Below are positions 9,219-17,335 of a DNA stretch of 64,000 nt, one piece after another (position 1 is the stretch's first letter; each line of letters begins with the position of its first letter). The translations under genes were made by a program, and so were the position numbers. This stretch comes from Pedobacter steynii. Lineage in GTDB: Bacteria; Bacteroidota; Bacteroidia; Sphingobacteriales; Sphingobacteriaceae. The DNA lies in contig NZ_CP017141.1 of NCBI RefSeq assembly GCF_001721645.1, positions 682,001 through 746,000 on the forward strand, read 5' to 3'. The notes below the pieces were generated by a model. It was not told the DNA's origin, did no database searches, and saw only the letters and a list, made by a program, of their open reading frames with translations.

Positions 9219-10529
9219 TTATTTATTTAATGGCATCCGGTCCAATATTCCGGTAATAGGCCCTTTAACACCAATTTTACGGTTAAAAAAAAGTGCAGAC
9301 AAAATGAGCAGCAACAGGCAAATGACGGTGAGCAGGTAACTGAATTGCATCAACACCTTTGCCCAGCTTAAATCCTTCATAAAAAACTCCTTATAAAGTA
9401 AGAGACCAACACTCCCCAGGTATCCTGCAGAGTCACACATGTATACAAAGAAACCCGCATTAGCTTTGATTTTAAATAGTGCGATCATTCGTTCAAATAA
9501 AACCACCTGAATGGGCGTATAAGCCAAAAACAGCCCCATTCCAACCAACAGCATCCAGAAAAAGGGACTTAATAGCTGAAGGTGAAAGAGCAAAGTACTT
9601 CCTCCGCTAATCAGCAGCCCCAGCGCCACCAGGTATTGTGTTCCCCAGAAACCTTTGATGTTATTTCGAATCAGCGACAGACAGCCTATGGCCATCAATA
9701 CAATCACTCCCGTAATGGCTTCTGTTAGTGAAAAGACCGTTTTATCCCAATGGGGTGCAATTTCGTTCCAGATTTCTACCGAGAAATTGTCCCGAAAATC
9801 CCTCATCGTAGTGAGCATGGTATAGATCAACCCAATTCCAAGAATCGCCGGCCCATATTCTTTTAAAGCCTGCCGTTTATCTTCAGCGGTCATAGGCAGG
9901 CGCTCCACCCTCAATAATTTATCCGTATCATCCGGTTCGGGAATCACTGATAACATCCACACAAACAAGAGGAAGGCTGGTAAAAAGAGCAGGCCCATGA
10001 TACAGGGCATCCAGAATTCATTGATAAAAGGAAACCATTCCTGCACCATAAAGTAAATGGTCTTAATGATTCCTGAAGATACAATGAGGCTGATACTCAT
10101 CCCCATGGCCAGCATTTCGGTAAAACGCCTTCCCTCGAGGTAACTAAAAATAATGCCCCAGACCATCCCCAAAGGCAGTCCATTCAGAAACAAAAAGAAA
10201 AAGTTATAAGGATAAGGCACCAGCCCGAAGAGGAGCAAAGACACTTCGGCAAAAAGGATCAGACAAATGATGAGCTTTTTTCTTCCCGAAGCTTTAAGCT
10301 CTGAAATCACCTTTATTCCCATAAATTTAGAGACCATATATCCAAACACCTGAGCAATGATCAGTACCGCTTTATAATCCAGGCCCCACAAACTCATACC
10401 GGAATAGGTACCACTGGTAAAGGGCTTCCTAAAGGCATACATACAGAAATAAGTACCAAAAGCAGCAATCATACACCAGATCACAAAGCATACTTTGGAA
10501 TGGCTAAGTAAATGTTTAAGTCGGTTCAT
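9219..10529 (-). CDS. DUF5690 MFS-like inner-membrane transporter
   Basis: The 436-residue protein is very hydrophobic with about 12 predicted membrane spans. It begins MNRLKHLLSHSK and carries the DUF5690 signature FGTYFCMYAFRKPFTSGTY in its first helix. That segment resembles the GlpT/UhpT organophosphate:phosphate antiporter start (an aromatic-rich helix with a basic Arg-Lys pair). The gene is 13 bases after the amine oxidase and 3 bases before the phosphodiesterase, in an unbroken array with phnA and phnY. I infer that it carries the released phosphonate across the inner membrane. The fold is known only by family resemblance, and no substrate has been shown for this family to my knowledge. 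Confidence 0.85.
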   Translation of the reverse strand: MNRLKHLLSHSKVCFVIWCMIAAFGTYFCMYAFRKPFTSGTYSGMSLWGLDYKAVLIIAQVFGYMVSKFMGIKVISELKASGRKKLIICLILFAEVSLLLFGLVPYPYNFFFLFLNGLPLGMVWGIIFSYLEGRRFTEMLAMGMSISLIVSSGIIKTIYFMVQEWFPFINEFWMPCIMGLLFLPAFLLFVWMLSVIPEPDDTDKLLRVERLPMTAEDKRQALKEYGPAILGIGLIYTMLTTMRDFRDNFSVEIWNEIAPHWDKTVFSLTEAITGVIVLMAIGCLSLIRNNIKGFWGTQYLVALGLLISGGSTLLFHLQLLSPFFWMLLVGMGLFLAYTPIQVVLFERMIALFKIKANAGFFVYMCDSAGYLGSVGLLLYKEFFMKDLSWAKVLMQFSYLLTVICLLLLILSALFFNRKIGVKGPITGILDRMPLNK

Positions 10530-10542
10530 CCTGATGATTTAT

Positions 10543-11781
10543 CTATCCACTTACTTTTGTTGATCTTGCACGGGCGCATCTTTCCAGCCATTCGGGACTA
10601 AAGGGATCAACCGCTCCGAACCGCTGAAGGTTAAATGCAGAGAAGTCGTACGGATTTTCCTTACCCGCAGCCAGTTCTGCAAAAGCAAGCCCTACTCCAC
10701 CGCTGACCGAAATTCCTGCCCCCACGCAACCTGTAGCCATCAACAGGTGATTTACACCCGGAGCGACTCCCATTGAGAGGTTATTGTCCGGAGTATATCC
10801 TGAAAAACCCGCCACATAATACTTCATTCCGATATCGTAAACTTTCGGAAAGAAGCGGGCAAGCCGGTCGATCACTTCCGAAAGATCCTGGACTCCCTTA
10901 TCCGGACTAAAAGAAAAGTCTTTTACATCCGAGGGAATGACATCTGCGGAGACACTTAAAGAGTTTCGCTCTCTGATTCCAAAGAGCAAACTCCCCCCTT
11001 CCGGGCGTGCATAAGCCTGTGCATCCGGCAGCAATACGATCGGCGAATTTACCGGAAAAATCGCATCCTTCTCCGTGATCCAGTATTGGCTTCTGGTGGG
11101 TGCCATCGGCAGACTAACCCCTGCCTCACGCGCAAATTTTGGTGCCCAGGCACCGGAGGCTACAATCGTTGTTCCTGCGATGATCTCTCCCTCTTTCGTA
11201 TGAACACCAAGGATATCATTACCCTCCATAATCAGATTCGTTGCTTCAAGCCCCTGGATAAATTCTGCCCCCTGCATTTTTGCGCACCTGGAGAAAAAGG
11301 TTCCCAACAGATATGGATCGCAATAGGCTTCATCAGGCATGTAGCCAATGGCCAAAGCCTCATCTGTCTTTAACCATGGCGACATTTGATGTGCTTCTTC
11401 CGCAGATATATAATGGGCCGGCTGATTAAATTCAGCCGCAATTTCCATCAATTCCTTCAGTTCAGCCAGCCTTGCTTCAGAAGCCGCCAGGTGAATCACA
11501 CCACTAAACTTCATGTCCATAGATTCGCCAAGGATTTTTTCCATTTCAGTAACTACCTGATAGGTTTCAAGGGAAAGTGGGATAAAGGATTTTTTCGCCC
11601 GGATTTTGGTCACCAATGCTGCGGCATGGCTCGTAGCCGCATTACAAAGTTCGTTTCGGTCAAGAACGATAATTTTTTTGCCGGGGTTATTGCGGGTATA
11701 ATAATAGGCGATGGCACAACCAAAGACACCTCCCCCAATGATGACCACGTCGGCTTTCTTATATTGTTTGTTCATACTCAA
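10543..11781 (-). CDS. FAD-dependent amine oxidase (DAO/glycine-oxidase type), phosphonate cluster
   Basis: The 412-residue protein starts with a Rossmann dinucleotide-binding motif (VVIIGGGVFGCAIAYYY, GxGxxG at about residues 15-20) followed by an acidic residue (VLDRNE). It has the DAO-type second FAD motif (TTIVASGAWAPKFA) and a C-terminal GFSGYTPDNN/MATGCVGAGI segment. This is the family of glycine, sarcosine and D-amino acid oxidases, which oxidise a C-N bond to an imine that hydrolyses to an aldehyde or ketone. Located between a second, different FAD oxidase and the transporter in the phnA/phnY array, it probably deaminates an aminophosphonate or its N-alkyl form to phosphonoacetaldehyde. 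It has no signal peptide and is cytoplasmic. Confidence 0.85.
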   Translation of the reverse strand: MSMNKQYKKADVVIIGGGVFGCAIAYYYTRNNPGKKIIVLDRNELCNAATSHAAALVTKIRAKKSFIPLSLETYQVVTEMEKILGESMDMKFSGVIHLAASEARLAELKELMEIAAEFNQPAHYISAEEAHQMSPWLKTDEALAIGYMPDEAYCDPYLLGTFFSRCAKMQGAEFIQGLEATNLIMEGNDILGVHTKEGEIIAGTTIVASGAWAPKFAREAGVSLPMAPTRSQYWITEKDAIFPVNSPIVLLPDAQAYARPEGGSLLFGIRERNSLSVSADVIPSDVKDFSFSPDKGVQDLSEVIDRLARFFPKVYDIGMKYYVAGFSGYTPDNNLSMGVAPGVNHLLMATGCVGAGISVSGGVGLAFAELAAGKENPYDFSAFNLQRFGAVDPFSPEWLERCARARSTKVSG

Positions 11782-11805
11782 ATTGGTTAGTAAAGGTCTT
11801 GTTGG

Positions 11806-12966
11806 TTAATGGTATATTTTTTTAATGCTGGCTTCGGCATAACCGGCAGCAGAGGTCATCCCCTTTCCACCTATAGCTGTCCGAATGTGTATCCGGTCGT
11901 CGATATCATATTCAACGATTGGTTTTGTCTTGTGCTGAGGATAAAAACCGGCCCAGGTTTCCGAAATTTTACGGACATCAAAATTGACTATCCGCTGTGC
12001 TTCGGTCATCATCAGTTCATTAACCTGATGATTGATTTTGAAGCCAAGGTCATCACTTTCGTTTACCCCCGCGTATTCATGCGAATCCCCGATAATAATG
12101 GATCCGTCTATTCCTTTTTTAAACAAGATATGAATGCCCCATTTTTTAAGTTTCTGCTGATCTTCCGGATTGGATAACTTCTTAAAAGAAAGACATTCCT
12201 GAAAAGACTCATATCTTCTGATGGACAAACCTGTCAGGATGTTTCCCTCCAGCTGCACCTCCGGCATGGGCAGCGTTTTCATCATCTGGAGTTTGCAAAG
12301 AGTAATTCCGCTTTCCTTAAACAGGGAGGCAAAGAGCAGCTTGAATTCCCCGCCATTACAGATCACCGCTTTCTCTGCATGGAACATTTCTCCTGCAGCA
12401 CTGACCATATTTACCCGATCGCCGGAAACCTGGCATTCTATCATTGCAGTAGCCGGTTTATAGCTAAGATTGGAGTATTTCCCTATCGCATAACTGATCA
12501 GCTTACGGATCATCTGATCAGGCTCCACACTAACCTCCTGAGGGAAGAAAAGTCCTCCTTTACAATATTCCTTTTTCAAAGAAGGATACCTGGCTAAACA
12601 ATCTGTAGCAGATAACAATACCGACTCGTATCCTGAATCGTCCATCTTTGATTTTAATTCCAGGATCAATTGCAACTCTTCTTTATCTGAAGGGATATAA
12701 AGTGTCCCGTTATTGCGGACACTGATATCGGATTCCCGCTGAATTTCTTTATACAGCTCAGTGGCACGTAAAGCATAGGGAAACCAATCGGAGGCCATCC
12801 CTGAAGGAACCACCTGACCAAAATTTCTGACCGTAGCGTTTACAGGATACTGATCTTTCTCCGTCAGCAGCACCTTCTTTCCCATGCGCGCGGCATGTAT
12901 CGCATGAAAGGTTCCGAGAACTCCGGAGCCTACTACTATTAAATCGTATATCGGTGTTTTCATCAT
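11806..12966 (-). CDS. TIGR03364-like FAD oxidoreductase of aminophosphonate catabolism
   Basis: The reading frame extends upstream to 13011, but the double Met at 12966/12963 directly before the Rossmann motif (YDLIVVGSGVLGTFHA) is the natural start; it lies 5 bases after the phnY stop instead of overlapping it by 40. The protein of about 386 residues has the DAO fold with KDQYPVNATVRNFGQV after the dinucleotide site and a C-terminal IRTAIGGKGMTSAAGYAE FAD motif. This matches my memory of the FAD oxidoreductase clade that recurs beside phosphonate genes and was proposed to oxidise an aminophosphonate close to 2-aminoethylphosphonate. Position right after phnY supports production of phosphonoacetaldehyde. 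It shares only fold-level similarity with the next oxidase, so the two probably use different amines. Confidence 0.82.
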   Translation of the reverse strand: MMKTPIYDLIVVGSGVLGTFHAIHAARMGKKVLLTEKDQYPVNATVRNFGQVVPSGMASDWFPYALRATELYKEIQRESDISVRNNGTLYIPSDKEELQLILELKSKMDDSGYESVLLSATDCLARYPSLKKEYCKGGLFFPQEVSVEPDQMIRKLISYAIGKYSNLSYKPATAMIECQVSGDRVNMVSAAGEMFHAEKAVICNGGEFKLLFASLFKESGITLCKLQMMKTLPMPEVQLEGNILTGLSIRRYESFQECLSFKKLSNPEDQQKLKKWGIHILFKKGIDGSIIIGDSHEYAGVNESDDLGFKINHQVNELMMTEAQRIVNFDVRKISETWAGFYPQHKTKPIVEYDIDDRIHIRTAIGGKGMTSAAGYAEASIKKIYH

Positions 12967-12971
12967 CTTAT

Positions 12972-14417
12972 CTACCAGGGCATAGAAAATGTTTTCACGT
13001 AGGAGAAGCATTTGATTGCTTCCACCACTCCTTCTTTAATACCCAGCCCTGAATCCTTGATTCCACCAAAAGGAGAGTTTTCTATCCGATAACCCGGGAC
13101 TTCATTAATATTTACCGTTCCTACTTTTAATTCTTTAACAAAGCGGATGGCATGATCCATATTGTTGGTTACGACACCGGAAGACAGGCCAAAAGCAGTG
13201 GAATTAGACAGCGCGATGGCATCATCGATATCTTTGAAGGTCATGATCGGTGCTAAAGGTCCAAAGGATTCCTGAACTACCATTTGTGCATCTCTTGGTA
13301 CATTGACAATAACTGTAGGCTCCAGCAAGGCGCCCTGGCGTTTCCCGCCAAACAGGACTTTTGCACCTTGTGCAACTGCCTTGGCAACGACTTCCTCCAG
13401 GTAAATAGCCGACTGTTCGTCGATCACAGTTCCCACCCTGGTTTCCGGATCTGCCGGGTCACCGGACAAGTATTCTTTTGTTTTTTCTACAAAGCGTTCT
13501 GTAAACGCTTCAGCAATACGCTCCTGCACCAGAATTCGTTTCACCGCCGTACAGCGTTGTCCCGAATTGCGAAAAGCTCCCTCTGCAGCCAGGTTCACTG
13601 CAAGATCAAGGTCCGCATCTTCCAGGACAATCAGGGGATCATTACCGCCGAGTTCCAGGATCACCTTTTTATAACCTGCAGTAGCTGCGATTTTCTTTCC
13701 TACCGCAACACTCCCCGTAAAGGATACCAAATCCACCTCCGGAGCCTGGATCAGGACTTCCGCAACTTCCTTTGTCTCCCCAAGCAGTACACTCAGCATG
13801 TATTCCGGCAGACCTGCTTCATATAATAACTCCACAAAACGAATCGCCGTTAATGGTGTCTTTTCTGAAGGTTTCAGGATCACCGGTGTTCCCGCTGCTA
13901 AAGCCGGTGCAATTTTATGTGCCACCTGATTTAGCGGATGATTGAAGGGGGTAATCGCTACTGCAAGTTTCAGCGGCTCACGAAGCGTGAATATCTTACG
14001 TTGTTTTCCATTTGGAGAGATGTCACAGGAGTAAATCTGTCCATCATCTTTCAGACATTCTATTGCCGCGAATAACAATACATCATGCGCTCTTCCAATC
14101 TCATAATCGGCTTCCCGGATACATAAACCGGATTCTGCAGTAATCAGCCGGGCGAATGCCTCCTTTCTCTCCAGCAGCAACATCCTTGCTCCATCTAAAA
14201 TGCGGTATCTTTCATAACGGCTCAATACCGTCCCTCCCTTAAGCGCTGTAGCAATCGCATTCCGGGTATCAGATTGATCAGCCATTTCTACGGTTCCCAC
14301 CAATCGTCCGTCATAAGGGCTGTACACCGCTAATTGTTTTCCTGAAGAAACTGGTTTGGCCGCAACAAGCGAGGCTAGTCTAAGTATATTTTCAGTGGCA
14401 GTTAATTCTTCTTTCAT
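12972..14417 (-). CDS. phnY: Phosphonoacetaldehyde dehydrogenase
   Basis: The 481-residue aldehyde dehydrogenase superfamily protein has the oxyanion Asn159 (TPFNHPLNQVAHK), the NAD-binding FTGSVAVGKK loop, the general base Glu255 (LELGGNDP) and the catalytic Cys289 (SGQRCTAVKR). It lacks a signal peptide. In the Sinorhizobium PhnWAY pathway, PhnY oxidises phosphonoacetaldehyde to phosphonoacetate with NAD, and its gene sits beside phnA. Here it lies 54 bases after phnA and 5 bases before an FAD oxidase. The FNHPLNQVAHKIAPA segment fits the phosphonoacetaldehyde/succinate-semialdehyde group; the pathway assignment rests mainly on adjacency to phnA. Confidence 0.9.
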   Translation of the reverse strand: MKEELTATENILRLASLVAAKPVSSGKQLAVYSPYDGRLVGTVEMADQSDTRNAIATALKGGTVLSRYERYRILDGARMLLLERKEAFARLITAESGLCIREADYEIGRAHDVLLFAAIECLKDDGQIYSCDISPNGKQRKIFTLREPLKLAVAITPFNHPLNQVAHKIAPALAAGTPVILKPSEKTPLTAIRFVELLYEAGLPEYMLSVLLGETKEVAEVLIQAPEVDLVSFTGSVAVGKKIAATAGYKKVILELGGNDPLIVLEDADLDLAVNLAAEGAFRNSGQRCTAVKRILVQERIAEAFTERFVEKTKEYLSGDPADPETRVGTVIDEQSAIYLEEVVAKAVAQGAKVLFGGKRQGALLEPTVIVNVPRDAQMVVQESFGPLAPIMTFKDIDDAIALSNSTAFGLSSGVVTNNMDHAIRFVKELKVGTVNINEVPGYRIENSPFGGIKDSGLGIKEGVVEAIKCFSYVKTFSMPW

Positions 14418-14471
14418 ATGCTTAATTTAAAAATAGATGCAGATCCCCCTGCAACCGGTATCTGCTAAAAA

Positions 14472-15713
14472 CTAATGGGTACCATTCACAGTGAAGTCAA
14501 ATACATCGAAATTACGCGGATCGCCCTGGGCTCTCATTTTGTAGGTTGCATTGAGGCGATGAGAAATCACCAGGGGGACCATCTCTTCATACCTGCCACC
14601 ATGAGAACGTAATGTTCCATCCAACGCTTTCAGGTCGTGATCTGCAGCCGTTTTTCCAACCACTACATCACGTGCCGATAACACGAAAAGATCCCCGGTC
14701 CTATCGGCAGGCTGTTCCAGTAAACGGCAACCTTTTTCTTTATTATACACCTCAGTAATGCCGGGTTGTGCCGCCAGCCATTGTTCTACTTCGTCAATAT
14801 TTGAATTGTTATTTACATATACCAATACATAAGAGCCCAATGCGCCATGGTGTTTCACATAAGGATCTGTAATTGGGCAAATCACCCGGAAACCAGGACC
14901 AAACTGTTCGGTCAGCATCGTCTCGATAAACAAGACATTTGGAGATCCGTCGGCTTTTACTTTTGCATTCATGCCATGATCCGCTGTTGCACCAATTATG
15001 GCTCCCATGTCCAGCATTTTCCCTAATTCCACGTCCTGCGCTTCGTAAAAAGCCAATGACTCTTCCGTATCCGGCGCATAAGTATGTTGCATATAATCGG
15101 TCAGCGACAGGTATAAAAAGTCGGCCATACCATTTTTAATCAATGCCACACCTGCACGCAGAACGAATAAACTGGCTTCAGCGCTGTAAATGGCCGGAGT
15201 TTTATGACCAATTACAGCTTCTGCATTTTCAATGCCATGCGTTTCCAGTTTAGCCTGATCGGCTTTTTCTGCCGAGAAGGCGATCCCTTTTAACCGATAA
15301 GAAAGGATGTCACGTAATTTTTCTTTTGCGGTCACTACTGCTACTTTACGACCTGCATTTGCCGCTGCCGCCAATAAGGTTTCTGCTCTGAGGTATTCCG
15401 AGGAGTTCATCATCACTTCCTGGTCCTTTTTCACATCATAAAAGAAATTACCACAAATACCGTGAACCGCAGGGCTGACACCAGTAACTATCGAAGAATT
15501 GTTTACATTGGTAAAAGAAGGTAAGGCACCACGCACCATGCCTCTGTAACCTTGAAGTACCATTTTTTTAAGGTTCGGCATCCGGTCGCAGGCCATAGTC
15601 ATATCCAGATATTCATCTGCAGAACCATCCATACAAATCACCACGATTGGTTTTGCAGGAGGGGTATAATCTATGCCGTTAGCGGAAAAAGGGGTTATTG
15701 AGATATTATTCAT
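14472..15713 (-). CDS. phnA: Phosphonoacetate hydrolase
   Basis: The 413-residue cytoplasmic member of the alkaline phosphatase superfamily hydrolyses phosphonoacetate to acetate and phosphate using two zinc ions. Every hallmark residue can be placed: Asp29 (CMDGSADEY), the nucleophile Thr68 (PSFTNVNNSS), Asp206 and His210 (TDYMQHTYAPD), Asp245 and His246 (ATADHGMNAK) and His371 (LRSHGG). Asp29 and Thr68 fall at the same numbers as in the characterised Sinorhizobium enzyme, and the length matches. It is the first catabolic gene after susD, 116 bases downstream, and is followed by phnY. This is the most secure functional call in the array and the anchor for the phosphonate interpretation. Confidence 0.95.
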   Translation of the reverse strand: MNNISITPFSANGIDYTPPAKPIVVICMDGSADEYLDMTMACDRMPNLKKMVLQGYRGMVRGALPSFTNVNNSSIVTGVSPAVHGICGNFFYDVKKDQEVMMNSSEYLRAETLLAAAANAGRKVAVVTAKEKLRDILSYRLKGIAFSAEKADQAKLETHGIENAEAVIGHKTPAIYSAEASLFVLRAGVALIKNGMADFLYLSLTDYMQHTYAPDTEESLAFYEAQDVELGKMLDMGAIIGATADHGMNAKVKADGSPNVLFIETMLTEQFGPGFRVICPITDPYVKHHGALGSYVLVYVNNNSNIDEVEQWLAAQPGITEVYNKEKGCRLLEQPADRTGDLFVLSARDVVVGKTAADHDLKALDGTLRSHGGRYEEMVPLVISHRLNATYKMRAQGDPRNFDVFDFTVNGTH

Positions 15714-15829
15714 TTCTGTTCTATTTTATACTGATGATTATGTTCTAATATACTATTGTCATTTCATTAAATAAGGGCAGGACCGCGACCAACGGCCCTA
15801 ACCCTAAACGTACTAACCTAACTTATCTT

Positions 15830-17326
15830 CTATTTCAGAAGCCACATGATCTGGTCTCTATCGTCCACTTCAGTTCCAAACTGGGCACGCAATGCGGCTC
15901 TGTAATTCTCCGTGTTATCTGTATTTTCACTGGATGGGTAAGCCCATCTTACCGGAAGTTTCGTTACACTGTTAACCCCGGAAAACTTAAATTCCGGCAC
16001 TCCGGTACGACGGTTCAGGAACCAGGCTTCTGATCCGGAGTTTTCAGCCAAAGAAAGATACATTTGTTCATGAATCCTTTTTAAACCCGCAGCACCTCCG
16101 ATATACGGCGCTTTAGTGGTCAGATAATCTCCAATTGGAGCATTGTAAAAGGACATAGAAGCAGCTACGCCCTTATCATAATGCGTTTTCGCATCTTCAG
16201 TTATCCAGCCTCTGTTTGCCGCTTCAGCAATATTTAATTCCTGCTCTGAATAGCCCAATAAGATAGAGGGTTGTCCGACGAAATTCCAGAATCTTTTTTC
16301 ATTGGGTTTAGAAAGTTCTCCATTATTTTTCCTTTGATTATTGGCGATGGCAGTAACCGCTGCGCTTGCTCCGGTATAAGAAGCAAAGTCTGCTCTGACC
16401 GCCGTTTCATTTGTCGGATTTGCTGCCAATGCCTTTGGTGTAGGGTCTGCAACAATCTGTAGTCTTGGGTCCTGATATTTTTTAAGCAGATCAATATAAG
16501 TGTCCACATACAAAACCCCTTCTCTTAAGATACCCGTATTCGGATTGTAGGTTCCTCTAAAACCATCTTCATCCCTATGGCTAAGCTGCATGTTGTCATT
16601 TATACTACTAAACAAAGGATACTTTGCCGGATTTTGAATCATATTCTGAAAGCGGCCTTTAACGTTAAGCTGAGCATCTCCTTCCTTTTTACTCAAAAGA
16701 ATCAACATCCTGATGGTGTAAGCATTGATTGCTTTTTGCCATTTTTTAAGGTCTCCGCTATAATAAATATCACCATCCAGCGTAGCTCCGGGGTTGGCTG
16801 AAATATAAGCGGCAAGTTCGTTATTTGATTCGTCCAGCCAGTTTAAACATTGGATAAATACAGATTTTTGGGTATCGTATTTAGGTTTTGGAAATTTCGC
16901 CCCCTGCAAGGCTTCAGACAAAGGAATATCGCCCATTTGCCTCGTCATGATGCTATAGTAATAGGCTTTTAAAAATTTGGCAAGAATGACATATACCGGT
17001 GTTTTCGCGGTTTCTGCTTCCTGAATCATTTTCTCTATGTTCCTCAGGGTGCTATTTCCCGCAGAAGAACCTCCGTAGTAAAAAGTCCCTCCTCCATATT
17101 TATAGCTTAAGGGCCCCGAATCCGCAGTAGCAAAAGTATGGTATTGCGGATCCTGATAAGAATCTGAAAACGAACTGACCGGTCCTGGAGTGACCGCAGT
17201 AAACAATAAACTTGGTGGTACAGAAGCCGGATTATTCGGATTCTCCCTTAATTCATCATATTTTAAACAGCTGCTTGTCGTTACCATCAGTAACCCTATT
17301 CCAAGCATTTTATGTATGGTTTTCAT
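15830..17326 (-). CDS. SusD/RagB-family outer-membrane lipoprotein, phosphonate locus
   Basis: The 498-residue protein has a lipoprotein signal with Cys20 (TTSSCLKYDE) and the SusD/RagB family layout: an early YDELRENPNNP stretch, helical repeats (LAKFLKAYYYSIMTRQMGDIPLSEAL) and the C-terminal half with LLGYSEQELNIAEAANRGW. This is the SusD_2-like subtype. It caps the SusC barrel encoded 9 bases upstream and binds the ligand at the cell surface. The gene runs into phnA with no terminator visible, linking the uptake pair to phosphonate catabolism. Ligand not predictable from sequence. Confidence 0.92.
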   Translation of the reverse strand: MKTIHKMLGIGLLMVTTSSCLKYDELRENPNNPASVPPSLLFTAVTPGPVSSFSDSYQDPQYHTFATADSGPLSYKYGGGTFYYGGSSAGNSTLRNIEKMIQEAETAKTPVYVILAKFLKAYYYSIMTRQMGDIPLSEALQGAKFPKPKYDTQKSVFIQCLNWLDESNNELAAYISANPGATLDGDIYYSGDLKKWQKAINAYTIRMLILLSKKEGDAQLNVKGRFQNMIQNPAKYPLFSSINDNMQLSHRDEDGFRGTYNPNTGILREGVLYVDTYIDLLKKYQDPRLQIVADPTPKALAANPTNETAVRADFASYTGASAAVTAIANNQRKNNGELSKPNEKRFWNFVGQPSILLGYSEQELNIAEAANRGWITEDAKTHYDKGVAASMSFYNAPIGDYLTTKAPYIGGAAGLKRIHEQMYLSLAENSGSEAWFLNRRTGVPEFKFSGVNSVTKLPVRWAYPSSENTDNTENYRAALRAQFGTEVDDRDQIMWLLK

Positions 17327-17335
17327 TAGATTATA

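Noticed and set aside
12964..13011. Upstream extension of the FAD oxidoreductase, overlapping phnY by 40 bases
   Set aside because: The extra 15 residues are not conserved-looking, and the double Met directly before the Rossmann motif gives a normal start 5 bases after the phnY stop.
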